A program made the translations under genes and the position numbers. Below are positions 1 through 7,800 of a DNA stretch of 64,000 nucleotides, piece by piece (position 1 is the stretch's first letter; every line of letters starts with the position of its first letter). The notes beneath the pieces were generated by a model. That model was not told the origin of the DNA. It saw only the letters and a program-made list of their open reading frames with translations, and searched no databases. This stretch comes from Peptococcus niger (GTDB lineage: Bacteria > Bacillota > Peptococcia > Peptococcales > Peptococcaceae): positions 17,960-81,959 of the forward strand of contig NZ_FNAF01000007.1 of assembly GCF_900101835.1 (NCBI RefSeq), given 5' to 3'.

Positions 1-341
1 CTGATCTCGGTCCCTTCTTCCAGGCCCAAACGTTTGGCCATGGAGCCGGCAATGATATTGCGAATGATGACTTCCAACTTGACGATTTCAACCCGCTTGA
101 CCAACTGGTGATCGTCATCTACCACTTCCACCAGGTGGTTGTCAACGCCGTTTTCAGCTAAACGTTTAAAAAACCAACCGGAAATTTTATTGTTCAGAAC
201 CCCTTTATGAGCAATTGTCCCTTTTTTCTGCCCGTTAAAAGCGGTGGCATCGTCTTTATACTCCACCATGTACAAGTTGTCATCATCTGTTTTAAAGACG
301 CGTTTTGCCTTACCTTCATAAAGTTGTTCAAGTACTTTCAT
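1..341 (-). CDS. purC: SAICAR synthetase, N-terminal part (cut by window edge)
   Basis: Phosphoribosylaminoimidazole-succinocarboxamide synthase joins aspartate to CAIR in purine biosynthesis. The visible 113 residues start [16 protein letters not shown] and contain the EGKAK segment and the [27 protein letters not shown] core typical of PurC; the rest lies beyond base 1. The ATG at 339-341 has a GAGGGG ribosome-binding site 8-10 bases upstream. It lies 22 bases downstream of purB in the same direction, so it is the third gene of a purE-purB-purC operon. Assignment by family resemblance is firm; the C-terminal half cannot be judged. Confidence 0.93.
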   Translation of the reverse strand, partial: MKVLEQLYEGKAKRVFKTDDDNLYMVEYKDDATAFNGQKKGTIAHKGVLNNKISGWFFKRLAENGVDNHLVEVVDDDHQLVKRVEIVKLEVIIRNIIAGSMAKRLGLEEGTEI

Positions 342-363
342 GGTCCTTTTCCCCTCTTATTCC

Positions 364-1662
364 TTAGTCTATTAAGCCGGCACGACGGAAAATAAAATCG
401 ACGCGCTTTGTATGGTAGCTGTAGTCAAAAATATTATCAATGGTTGTAGCATCTAAATGCTCGGTAATGCGCTTATCTTGCCGCACCAAATCATGGAAGG
501 GAATTTTTTCATCCCAGGCACGCATGGCGTTTTCTTGGACCCAGGGATAAGCCGTATCTCTGGCAACACCGCTTTCCACCAAGGCCAACAAAACCCGCTG
601 CGAAAAAACAAGTCCCAGCGTTTTTTCAACATTGGCCTGCATCTGGTCTTCATTCACCACCAGGTTTTCAGCTACATTGGTGAAAATGCCCAAAATATAG
701 TACAGCAGGGCGGTGGAATCAGGCATGATGATCCGTTCGACTGATGAGTGAGAAATATCCCGCTCGTGCCAGGTCACGCAATTTTCCGCCGCCGGCGTAA
801 CATTGCCGCGAATAACCCGGGCCAAGCCACAAACCCGTTCGCAATGGATCGGGTTGCGCTTATGCGGCATGGCGGAAGACCCTTTTTGCCCTTTAGCAAA
901 CGATTCTTGTAGTTCCGCGATTTCCGTGCGCTGCAAATTACGGATTTCCGTAGCAAATTTTTCCAAAGACGTGGCAATATTGGCCAGCGCCATCATATAT
1001 TCCAAGTGATGATCGCGCTGAATAATCTGCGTGGAAACGGTTTCCGGCCTTAAGGACAGGTGTTCACAGACATAGGCTTCTATTTGCGGATCAATATTCG
1101 CAAAAGTTCCCACAGCACCGGAAATAGCCCCAACGCTGACATTGTCAATGGCCCGTACCAGCCGCTCTCTCTGACGGCACATCTCCGTATACCACATGGC
1201 CAGCTTAAGGCCAAAGGTCACCGGTTCGGCATGAACCCCGTGGGTCCGTCCCATGGCCAGGGTGTCTTTATAGCGAACGGCCTGCTTTTTCAAGACCTCG
1301 ATCAACCGATCCACCCGGTCTAAAATGAGCAAACCGGCTTGGCGCAGTTGAACGGAGAAGCTGGTGTCCAGCACATCTGAAGAGGTCATCCCCAAGTGAA
1401 TGTACTTGGCGTCCTCGCCGACGTATTCCGCCACGCTGGAAACAAAAGCAATGAGGTCATGCTTGGTCACGCGTTCAATTTCTTTAATGCGGTCCACGTC
1501 AAAATCGGCTTTTTCGCGAATGGTTTTAGCGGCTTCTTTAGGGATTTCACCCAATTCCGCCATGGCTTCGCAGGCCAAGACTTCAACTTCCAGCATAATC
1601 GAGAATTTGTTCTTTTCAGACCAAATGGCCTGCATCTCAGGCTGACTGTAGCGATCAATCAT
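364..1662 (-). CDS. purB: Adenylosuccinate lyase
   Basis: Cytosolic homotetrameric lyase that removes fumarate from SAICAR and from adenylosuccinate, acting in both de novo purine and AMP synthesis. The 432-residue product has the usual bacterial length. It shows the fumarase/aspartase-superfamily signature GSSAMPHKRNP near residue 262, the TSSDVLDT substrate loop near 93 and the GRTHGVHAEP segment near 138 that carries a catalytic histidine. Its start overlaps the end of purE by 8 bases, so the two are probably translationally coupled. It shares the riboswitch-controlled transcript that begins near base 2365. Confidence 0.97.
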   Translation of the reverse strand: MIDRYSQPEMQAIWSEKNKFSIMLEVEVLACEAMAELGEIPKEAAKTIREKADFDVDRIKEIERVTKHDLIAFVSSVAEYVGEDAKYIHLGMTSSDVLDTSFSVQLRQAGLLILDRVDRLIEVLKKQAVRYKDTLAMGRTHGVHAEPVTFGLKLAMWYTEMCRQRERLVRAIDNVSVGAISGAVGTFANIDPQIEAYVCEHLSLRPETVSTQIIQRDHHLEYMMALANIATSLEKFATEIRNLQRTEIAELQESFAKGQKGSSAMPHKRNPIHCERVCGLARVIRGNVTPAAENCVTWHERDISHSSVERIIMPDSTALLYYILGIFTNVAENLVVNEDQMQANVEKTLGLVFSQRVLLALVESGVARDTAYPWVQENAMRAWDEKIPFHDLVRQDKRITEHLDATTIDNIFDYSYHTKRVDFIFRRAGLID

Positions 1663-2188
1663 TCTTAGCTTCCTCTTTCATTTGACACAAGGCTTCTTGC
1701 AACTTGGCGTCTTTTTTAGCAACACCGGCGGCCATATCCGTCTTATAGGCAAGGAGTTTCGCTTGCAAGTCTGCATCCGAAAGGGCCAGCATTTGTGCGG
1801 CTAAAATGGCGGCATTTTTGGCCCCATCAATACCCACCGTGGCCACCGGAATACCGGACGGCATCTGGACAATGGCATATAGCGCATCAACGCCGTTTAA
1901 AGCAGTTGCGTTAATCGGCACCCCGATGACCGGCAGGATTGTTTTAGCGGCCAACACGCCGGGCAAATGGGCTGCAGCCCCGGCACCGGCAATGATAACA
2001 CGCATCCCTTTCCCCGCCGCCTCCGCCGAAAAGTTCAAAGCCTTTTCCGGGCTGCGATGGGCACTGGCCACCAACATTTCATACGGAATGCCAAACTCAT
2101 CCAACTGTTGAGCAGCCTTTTTCATGATTTTAAAATCAGAATCACTGCCCATAACAATGCCAACCAACGGTGTTACATCTTCTTGCAT
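1655..2188 (-). CDS. purE: N5-carboxyaminoimidazole ribonucleotide mutase
   Basis: PurE class I shifts the carboxyl group of N5-CAIR to give CAIR in purine synthesis. Diagnostic segments are GIVMGSDSDF at the N terminus (phosphate loop), SAHRSP and GAGAAAHLPGV. I place the start at 2188 (177 residues) rather than at the upstream in-frame codon at 2227 because an AAAGGGG ribosome-binding site sits just before ATG 2186-2188; the upstream codons also fall inside the attenuator hairpin. It is the first gene of the purE-purB-purC transcript. Confidence 0.96.
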   Translation of the reverse strand: MQEDVTPLVGIVMGSDSDFKIMKKAAQQLDEFGIPYEMLVASAHRSPEKALNFSAEAAGKGMRVIIAGAGAAAHLPGVLAAKTILPVIGVPINATALNGVDALYAIVQMPSGIPVATVGIDGAKNAAILAAQMLALSDADLQAKLLAYKTDMAAGVAKKDAKLQEALCQMKEEAKND

Positions 2189-2220
2189 ATGCGAAACCCC
2201 TTTCTTTGACATACAACAAA

Positions 2221-2278
2221 AGCCCAAGCGGGTAGGTTTCTATGGTCAATGGTCATAGGAAACCTACCCGCCTGGGCT
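2221..2278 (-). terminator. Attenuator hairpin in the purE leader
   Basis: A very long inverted repeat, AGCCCAAGCGGGTAGGTTTC against its near-perfect complement ending GCCTGGGCT, is followed on the minus strand by TTTTG. It lies between the riboswitch core and purE. Its upstream arm includes the conserved GCCC of the ykkC 3' motif, so folding of the aptamer and of this terminator are mutually exclusive, as expected for an ON switch. Confidence 0.85.
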
Positions 2279-2362
2279 TTTATCCCTTCGGTGTAGCACA
2301 AATTGTGCCCATACCACTTGGTTAGACGAATCTACCCTAGGTATGCTTTCCCGTGCTAATGG
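2268..2362 (-). promoter_or_regulatory. ykkC-family riboswitch, probably PRPP-sensing (subtype 2b)
   Basis: Read on the minus strand the leader contains CTAGGG (2335-2340), a CATACC/GGTATG closing pair, and near its 3' end GGGATAAAAGCCC, which matches the hallmark 3' motif of ykkC RNAs. ykkC variants sense guanidine, ppGpp or PRPP; the PRPP class (2b) is found before de novo purine genes, which is the context here (purE directly downstream). Ligand choice is inferred from context and was not scored against a covariance model. Confidence 0.75.
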
Positions 2363-2369
2363 CATATAA

Positions 2370-2400
2370 AATATATCCAAACGACGGCTTGTTTATTCAA
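2370..2400 (-). promoter_or_regulatory. Probable promoter of the purEBC operon
   Basis: Minus-strand TTGAAT (2395-2400) and TATATT (2370-2375) separated by 19 bases, lying just upstream of the riboswitch. The spacer is long, so the exact boxes are uncertain, but placement fits. Confidence 0.5.
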
Positions 2401-2446
2401 CTGTGTGTAGTTTAGCACAGCCCTTTAACAGCGTCAATACCGGCTG

Positions 2447-2827
2447 TTAAAAAGCATCTTTATAATATTCCAGGGCAAGGGACCCATCGGCTCCTTCATA
2501 ACAGGCCACCACATCAAACCGGCAGGCCAGCTCAGTTGGGTGCTGTAAAAGCCAGGCCTGGGCCGTCCGTCGGATTTTCGCTTGCTTGCGAGCATCCACC
2601 GTATCTTCCGGCCGCACCATCGCACCGAATTTGCGCGCTCGCACTTCCGTAAAAATCAAGGTGTCTTTTGTCCGGCTGATGATGTCAATTTCGCCATCCC
2701 GCACAGCAAAATTGCGCGCCACAATCCGTTGTCCCTCACCTTTTAACAGACGCACCGCTGCCTCTTCAGCAACTAGGCCAAAATCTCGGCGTCTGTCAGG
2801 CGTTTTTGAGCCAGGCATCCACCGCAT
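2447..2827 (-). CDS. YraN/UPF0102 family nuclease-like protein
   Basis: Small protein (up to 126 residues) of the UPF0102 family, which has a restriction-endonuclease-like fold and an unproven role in DNA processing. The family core is visible as RNFAVRDGEIDIISRTKDTLIFTEVR: glutamate and aspartate of the GEIDII strand and the E of TEVR are the putative metal-binding residues. The start is uncertain because it overlaps the end of yqeY by 32 bases and no strong ribosome-binding site precedes either ATG (2827 or 2818). It is the last gene of the yqeY-yraN pair. Confidence 0.88.
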   Translation of the reverse strand: MRWMPGSKTPDRRRDFGLVAEEAAVRLLKGEGQRIVARNFAVRDGEIDIISRTKDTLIFTEVRARKFGAMVRPEDTVDARKQAKIRRTAQAWLLQHPTELACRFDVVACYEGADGSLALEYYKDAF

Positions 2828-3233
2828 CGGAAATCACCCGACCGTCGGCCTTACCCTTCAAGGCCCCCATTGCCCGGCCCATGAGCATACCTTTATTGGC
2901 TTTTTCAGGCGCCACATCGGCAAAAAGCGTTTGCAGCTCAGTCGATACTTCTTCAGCCGTCAATTGTTTTGGCAAATAGCCCTTTAAAATCTCAATTTCT
3001 TTAGCACTTTCTGCCTGTTTATCTGGACGGGATGCCGCCAATTCATAGGCTTCTTGGGCTTTCTTTAAAGCTTTCTGCACCACTTGCGTGCACTCTTCAG
3101 CCGTTAAATCTTCACCCTTTTCCTTTAACCGATAAGTCATATCCGACATGAGACCGGTAATGACCTTATTTTTAAACGTATCTTTCGCCTTAAGCGCTTG
3201 CATTTTTTCACGACGATAATCTTCGTACAGCAT
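2796..3233 (-). CDS. yqeY: GatB/YqeY domain protein
   Basis: 145-residue GatB/YqeY-family protein. The domain resembles the tRNA-binding C-terminal part of the GatB amidotransferase subunit; its stand-alone role is not settled. Typical features are MLYEDYRREKMQALKAKD at the N terminus, ILKGYLPKQLTAEEV in the middle and GMLMGRAMGALKGKADGRVISDAV at the end. The start at 3233 is chosen because GGAGG lies 7 bases before it; an upstream in-frame codon at 3305 lies inside the neighbouring gene. Confidence 0.93.
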   Translation of the reverse strand: MLYEDYRREKMQALKAKDTFKNKVITGLMSDMTYRLKEKGEDLTAEECTQVVQKALKKAQEAYELAASRPDKQAESAKEIEILKGYLPKQLTAEEVSTELQTLFADVAPEKANKGMLMGRAMGALKGKADGRVISDAVDAWLKNA

Positions 3234-3243
3234 AGAGCCTCCA

Positions 3244-3828
3244 TTAACTCGGATATAATTCATCCGGATCGACAATTTCTTTCGTTTTATTGCGGCGGAT
3301 GGCATAGAAGCTGAACACCATCGCCCCGAAGAAGAAGGGCACCACCGCCAGCAGCGGATTGATCAGCATCCAACCGAAGAGAATCAGCAAAGGCAACAAT
3401 CGTTTGACCTGAATACGCCGTCCCAGTCCGTGGCAGTCGGGGCAAATCCCTTCTGCATGGGCCTGACGAATTTGCTTACCCGTCGCCGCACCCTCACCGT
3501 TACAGACAGGGCATTTGCGATGTGTCACATACTTTTCTTGAACATCACGCACCTGCCGGCTGAGCCCCTGGCACACCGGGCAGTCCGCCTCTGTAACCGT
3601 TCCATCCGACAAGCGCCGACGCACCATTCCTTGATGGCAAGAGGGATTATCACACGGCGTTTCTTTCAAATGGCTGATTTTTTCCGTTACTTCTATAATC
3701 CCCGTCCCTTGACAACGTGGGCATACCGTCACCTCATCATCGGCAATTTTTGCCGGAATCGCACCGGCACCGGCACATGTTTCGCACCGCGTCACAGCCC
3801 CCTTGAACCAGTCAATAATACCGCCCAT
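3244..3828 (-). CDS. Membrane-anchored DnaJ-like zinc-finger protein
   Basis: 194 residues, function unknown. The first ~135 residues hold paired CXXCXGXG-type zinc ribbons (CETCAGAG, CPRCQGTG, CPVCQGLS, CPVCNGEG, CPDCHGLG) like the cysteine-rich domain of DnaJ, but no J domain is present. A hydrophobic hairpin follows (LLPLLILFGWMLINPLLAVVPFFFGAMVFSFYAI), then a charged tail. The zinc domain is probably cytosolic and tethered to the membrane. A second, smaller protein of the same design lies 11 bases upstream (3840-4076), so they likely form a pair. DnaJ itself is excluded by the missing J domain. Confidence 0.8.
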   Translation of the reverse strand: MGGIIDWFKGAVTRCETCAGAGAIPAKIADDEVTVCPRCQGTGIIEVTEKISHLKETPCDNPSCHQGMVRRRLSDGTVTEADCPVCQGLSRQVRDVQEKYVTHRKCPVCNGEGAATGKQIRQAHAEGICPDCHGLGRRIQVKRLLPLLILFGWMLINPLLAVVPFFFGAMVFSFYAIRRNKTKEIVDPDELYPS

Positions 3829-3839
3829 CTTACGCCTCC

Positions 3840-4076
3840 TTACATCAATCCAATGACCACAGCAATGACAAGAACCGCCACGATCACCACCGCTAAACCG
3901 ATGCGACCTTTTTTAACTTCCGTCAGTACCCCTTTTCCACCACAATAATCACAGGGAATGGGCACACAGTCAATGTCACCGGTCTGACAACAATCCACGC
4001 AACCGGCGCCATTACATACCGGGCAGAGCGTTTTGTCAACAAAGATTCCGCTCGTTACATGCTGCTCTCCACTCAT
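3840..4076 (-). CDS. Small CXXC-rich single-pass membrane protein
   Basis: 78 residues from ATG 4076 (MSGEQHV). It has CPVCNGAGCVDC and CDYCGGKG motifs that would bind one or two zinc ions, then one hydrophobic segment (IGLAVVIVAVLVIAVVIGLM) ending the protein, so it is a tail-anchored zinc protein with its ribbon in the cytosol. It resembles the zinc-ribbon part of the 194-residue protein immediately downstream and may have arisen from it. No known family name can be given with confidence. An in-frame ATG at 4100 exists but lacks a clear ribosome-binding site. Confidence 0.72.
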   Translation of the reverse strand: MSGEQHVTSGIFVDKTLCPVCNGAGCVDCCQTGDIDCVPIPCDYCGGKGVLTEVKKGRIGLAVVIVAVLVIAVVIGLM

Positions 4077-4171
4077 ATTATCCCACCGTTCGCATATCAA
4101 TTAAAATAGTTTGCAAGCTCATTTTATCACAATGCCCAAACCGGCTCAAGCAATCCGCACTTATAAATATC

Positions 4172-4200
4172 TTGCAATTTTTGCTCCCGTCTGCTAGTAT
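4172..4200 (+). promoter_or_regulatory. Promoter of rpmB
   Basis: TTGCAA (4172-4177) and TAGTAT (4195-4200) with a 17-base spacer, 37 bases upstream of the rpmB start. Confidence 0.75.
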
Positions 4201-4236
4201 ATAAAAGTATGATACAACGACAAAGGAGGTATTCCC

Positions 4237-4458
4237 ATGGCTAGAAGTTGTGACATTTGCGGCAAAGGCGTAACCACCGGTATGCGCGTCAGCCACTCTC
4301 ACATTCGCAATAAAAGAACCTGGCGTCCCAATATCCAAACGGTCCGCACTGTGGTCAACGGCACGCCCAAGAAATTGAACGTGTGCACCCGCTGCCTCCG
4401 TTCCGGTAAAGTTCAACGCGTCACAAACACCAAACAAAGCGAAGAAACCAATGCATAA
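4237..4458 (+). CDS. rpmB: 50S ribosomal protein L28
   Basis: 73-residue L28 with the family pattern MARSCDICGKGVTTGMRVSHSH and KRTWRPNIQTVR. Two cysteine pairs (CDIC and CTRC) make this the zinc-binding C+ form of L28. A consensus AAAGGAGG precedes the ATG, as expected for a highly expressed ribosomal gene. It is monocistronic, with its own promoter and a downstream terminator, and diverges from the zinc-ribbon membrane genes. Confidence 0.97.
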   Translation: MARSCDICGKGVTTGMRVSHSHIRNKRTWRPNIQTVRTVVNGTPKKLNVCTRCLRSGKVQRVTNTKQSEETNA

Positions 4459-4469
4459 ATGCTCTATGC

Positions 4470-4503
4470 CCTTCTAAAGCGACCCGTTTTAGAAGGTTTT
4501 TTT
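4470..4503 (+). terminator. Terminator of rpmB
   Basis: CCTTCTAAA hairpin arms around a short loop, followed by seven T residues. Confidence 0.88.
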
Positions 4504-4522
4504 ATGCCCTGCCGTAAAAATC

Positions 4523-4568
4523 AAAAAAGCAGGCGTCCTGTTATCACAAACAGGACGCCTGCTTTTTT
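4523..4568. terminator. Bidirectional terminator
   Basis: A 14-bp perfect stem (GCAGGCGTCCTGTT and complement) flanked by AAAAAA on one side and TTTTTT on the other, between rpmB and the end of the minus-strand flavin locus. It can stop transcription from both sides. Confidence 0.88.
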
Positions 4569-4595
4569 ATACTGTCAAGCCATCATTTGATAGCC

Positions 4596-4756
4596 TTACT
4601 CATCAAAATTTAACGGCTCCACCAGTTTATAGAGTCCACCACCTTCATTTATATGGTTGATTCGCACACCAACTTTTTCACCGATAATATCCACCAGTTC
4701 TGCTGTCAGAACAATAAAATCATCTCGCAAGCATCCAGCAAAAAAGGAACCTAGAG
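4596..4756 (-). pseudogene. Possible C-terminal gene remnant
   Basis: An open minus-strand frame of about 53 codons ends at TAA 4596-4598 and is preceded by an in-frame TAG. Its translation has protein-like character (LTAELVDIIGEKVG, then VRINHINEGGG and LYKLVEPLNFDE) but there is no ATG and no convincing ribosome-binding site. It may be the decayed end of a gene once downstream of the SLH protein. I do not recognise the family. Confidence 0.35.
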
Positions 4757-4808
4757 CCTATTATGCCTTTTCAGTTCGTGTTTAATGATAACTTGTCGTC
4801 TAAGATAT

Positions 4809-7800
4809 TTAGCCTCTCTCTTCAGGTGCTAAGCTTTTCAGATAAGCTTCAGCCTCAGAATATACCCTTTCTGCTTGAACAATATAGCGACACAAGTAAC
4901 TCGGCGGAGTCTTTAAGTTCTGTCCTTGTCTTTCCAGCAGACCTTTCCGGCCGGATAAACTTTCTTTAAACATATCACCTTGGTCACCAGCTATCTTTAC
5001 AGGAATTTGATCATGCAATTTTTGGATTTTATCTGCTAGCTCTAGGGCCTTCATCCGATAGCCTGCAGCAAAGGTATCCATGGCTTCATCTAAAGTGTTT
5101 TTCGCTTGTTCCACTTCATATTTGCCGATATTAGCTTCATCATTAACGCTTTTAGCTACATTATATGCCGTTTCAAAAGGAGCCAGCAAATCAGCGTCAT
5201 ACTTAATATCATCTCCACCAATTTTCGTATTATTGGCATCCAACCACGCTTTGGCTTTGGCAAGACTTGCCTCTAGAACTTGCTTATCAGCTTTTTCTGC
5301 CGGCGCTAAGGTCTTTAAGTAGGCTACAGCGGCTTGATAATCTTTTTCTGCACGCGCGTAGAAAAAGTACAGTTGAGCAGGACTCATAACCTTATTCTTG
5401 GCATACTTCTTCAGAAGGGTAATGTGACCACCTACTTTGTCTTTATGTCCTATGAGCTCGGAATCGCTATCGCTTTCCGGAATGCTTTTGTTTAATGTTT
5501 CCATTTTAATCGCTAGGTCGCTTAATTTCTGCTGGTTGGCACTACGGAAGCTGACCATGGCCTTATCTAAATTCTTTTGAGCTTCTGTTACCTCACTTTG
5601 TTTTGCGATTTCATTATCGTTAATGCCTTTGGCCTGCTCATAACTCGCTTTGAACGGAGCAAGAAGGGCTTCATCGTATTTGACTGTAATGCCATTACTG
5701 GTCGTGTTGTTGGCATCCAACCATGCTTTGGCTTTGGCAAGACTCGCTTGTAGAGCTTGCTTATCCGCTTTTTCTGCCGGCGCTAAGGTCTTTAGGTAGG
5801 CTACAGCGGCTTCATAATCTTTTTCTGCACGCGCGTAGAAAAAGTACAGTTGAGCAGGACTCATAACCCTATTCTTGGCATACTTCTTCAGAAGGGTAAT
5901 ATGACCACTCACTTTGTCTTTATGTCCTATGAGCTCGGGATCGCTATCGCTTTCCGGAATGCTTTTGTTTAATGTTTCCATTTTAATCGCTAGGTCACTT
6001 AACTTCTGCTGGTTGGCACTACGGAAGCTGACCATGGCCTTATCTAGATTCTTTTGAGCTTCTGTGACCTCACTTTGTTTTGCAATTTCATTATCGTTAA
6101 TGCCTTTGGCCTGCTCATAACTCGCTTTGAACGGAGCAAGAAGGGCTTCATCGTATTTGACTGTGATGCCGTTACTGGTCGTGTTATTGGCATCCAACCA
6201 TGCTTTGGCTTTAGCAAGACTTGCCTGTAGGGCTTGCTTATCGGCTTTTTCCTGAGGAGTCGGTTGGGGCTCTGAGCCCGGTCCCGGATTTGGCAACGGT
6301 TCTACCGAACCGCTACCGGAATCAATTGATTTGCTAAAATCTAAGCGGTACAAGTCATACGGAATGCTCACAGCTCTTCCATCTTCTTGGTCCGTTTCCA
6401 GAGGTAATCCTTTCACTTGGAGTTCAACCCGTTCAGTTGGGTTGGTCGGCACCATAACGGCACGATCACCTAGCACATCTACATGATAAGTCTTGCCGTT
6501 TTTATCGACATAATTAACCCTAACTTCAATTTTTTTACCAGCAATTTCCGCAAATTCTTCTTTTTTCATTTTTACATAAACGATAAATTCATCCCATTGA
6601 GCGTCCGGTGGCGTAAAGAAAATCTTACCGTCTGTTGTACCTTCTTTTAGCCGATACTCGATAGATTGTAATTTGAGTCTTTCAGAGAGCGCAATACCAC
6701 TCATTGACATTGGATACCGGGAACCAGAGGCTTGATGAATGAATTCTACCTTTAACCCATTGGATAACCGGCCACCGATGGTTTCCTCATTCAACACCAT
6801 GCCGTCCGGAATAACGGCACCGGTTGTTTGATTGATTACCTTAATGCCTTTCGCAGCAAAATCTTTGCCTTGAATGATTTCTTGTTTATTGCCACGCTTG
6901 GTAAGAACCACTTCATAATCTTTATAAAGGAATTTCTCACCTCGAACATACCCGGTAATGCCGTCAGCCTTGGTTAGCTTGTTGTACTCCACATGGCTTC
7001 CACGCACTTTCATTTCCAGGACATTATTATCCGGTCTTGCTTTTTGCAGCGCATTCACTACTGCGTTAGCTGTTCCGCGCGCCGTCCAGGTAGCCCCTGT
7101 ATGAACATCCGGGGTTCCGGGGATTCGATCGTAATTGGCCGCTTTTAATTTTCGCGTGACCGTATTGCCAAGAATATCCAAAATATTAACCGGCAGCATA
7201 TTTGCCAATCCGCTGGGCGCACCTGCCGCACTGCCAAAGAAGTGTTCCATAGCCTTAGCATAAGCTGCATCACTATGCTGCTCTTTAGCAGCCATATCAT
7301 ACATGCCCTGGACTAGGTCTAGTTTCGTATTCAATTGCGCCGCTAAACTTTGTGGGTCTTGCTTATCCTTAAGGGTATTAATGATACGATGGAAGCCTAT
7401 CCGCTCAAATTTACCACCGTCATCAATCTTAGCGTCTTTTTCCGTTTTTTCAATGGCTTTGATTTTCCCGCCTTCAACGGTAACCGTTACGTAAATATTT
7501 TTCAAATAGCCACGGCCAATGCCTTGATAAGTCCCGTCCGTGTAAACCTTCCCAGCATCTAAAGCCTTCAACTCTTTAATCGGCCTAATGCGCACGGTGC
7601 TGAAATCATTGGCTTTTGCCTTAACGCTCACAAGTAAGGGAACCACTTTCGTGCTGCCATCTGAAAACTTAATCGTAACCTGGACGTTTTTATCACCAGA
7701 TGCATCAAAGGTAACCGTTTCGGGGGTCACAACATGCGCACCATCCGGCAAGTCATCAAACTGCGCTTCAATAATAGACGCCGTCAGTGGCATATTCACC

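Noticed and set aside
2221..2400. Guanine/adenine (xpt-type) purine riboswitch upstream of purE
   Set aside because: The conserved three-way-junction bases of that class are not found, while the ykkC 3' motif is.
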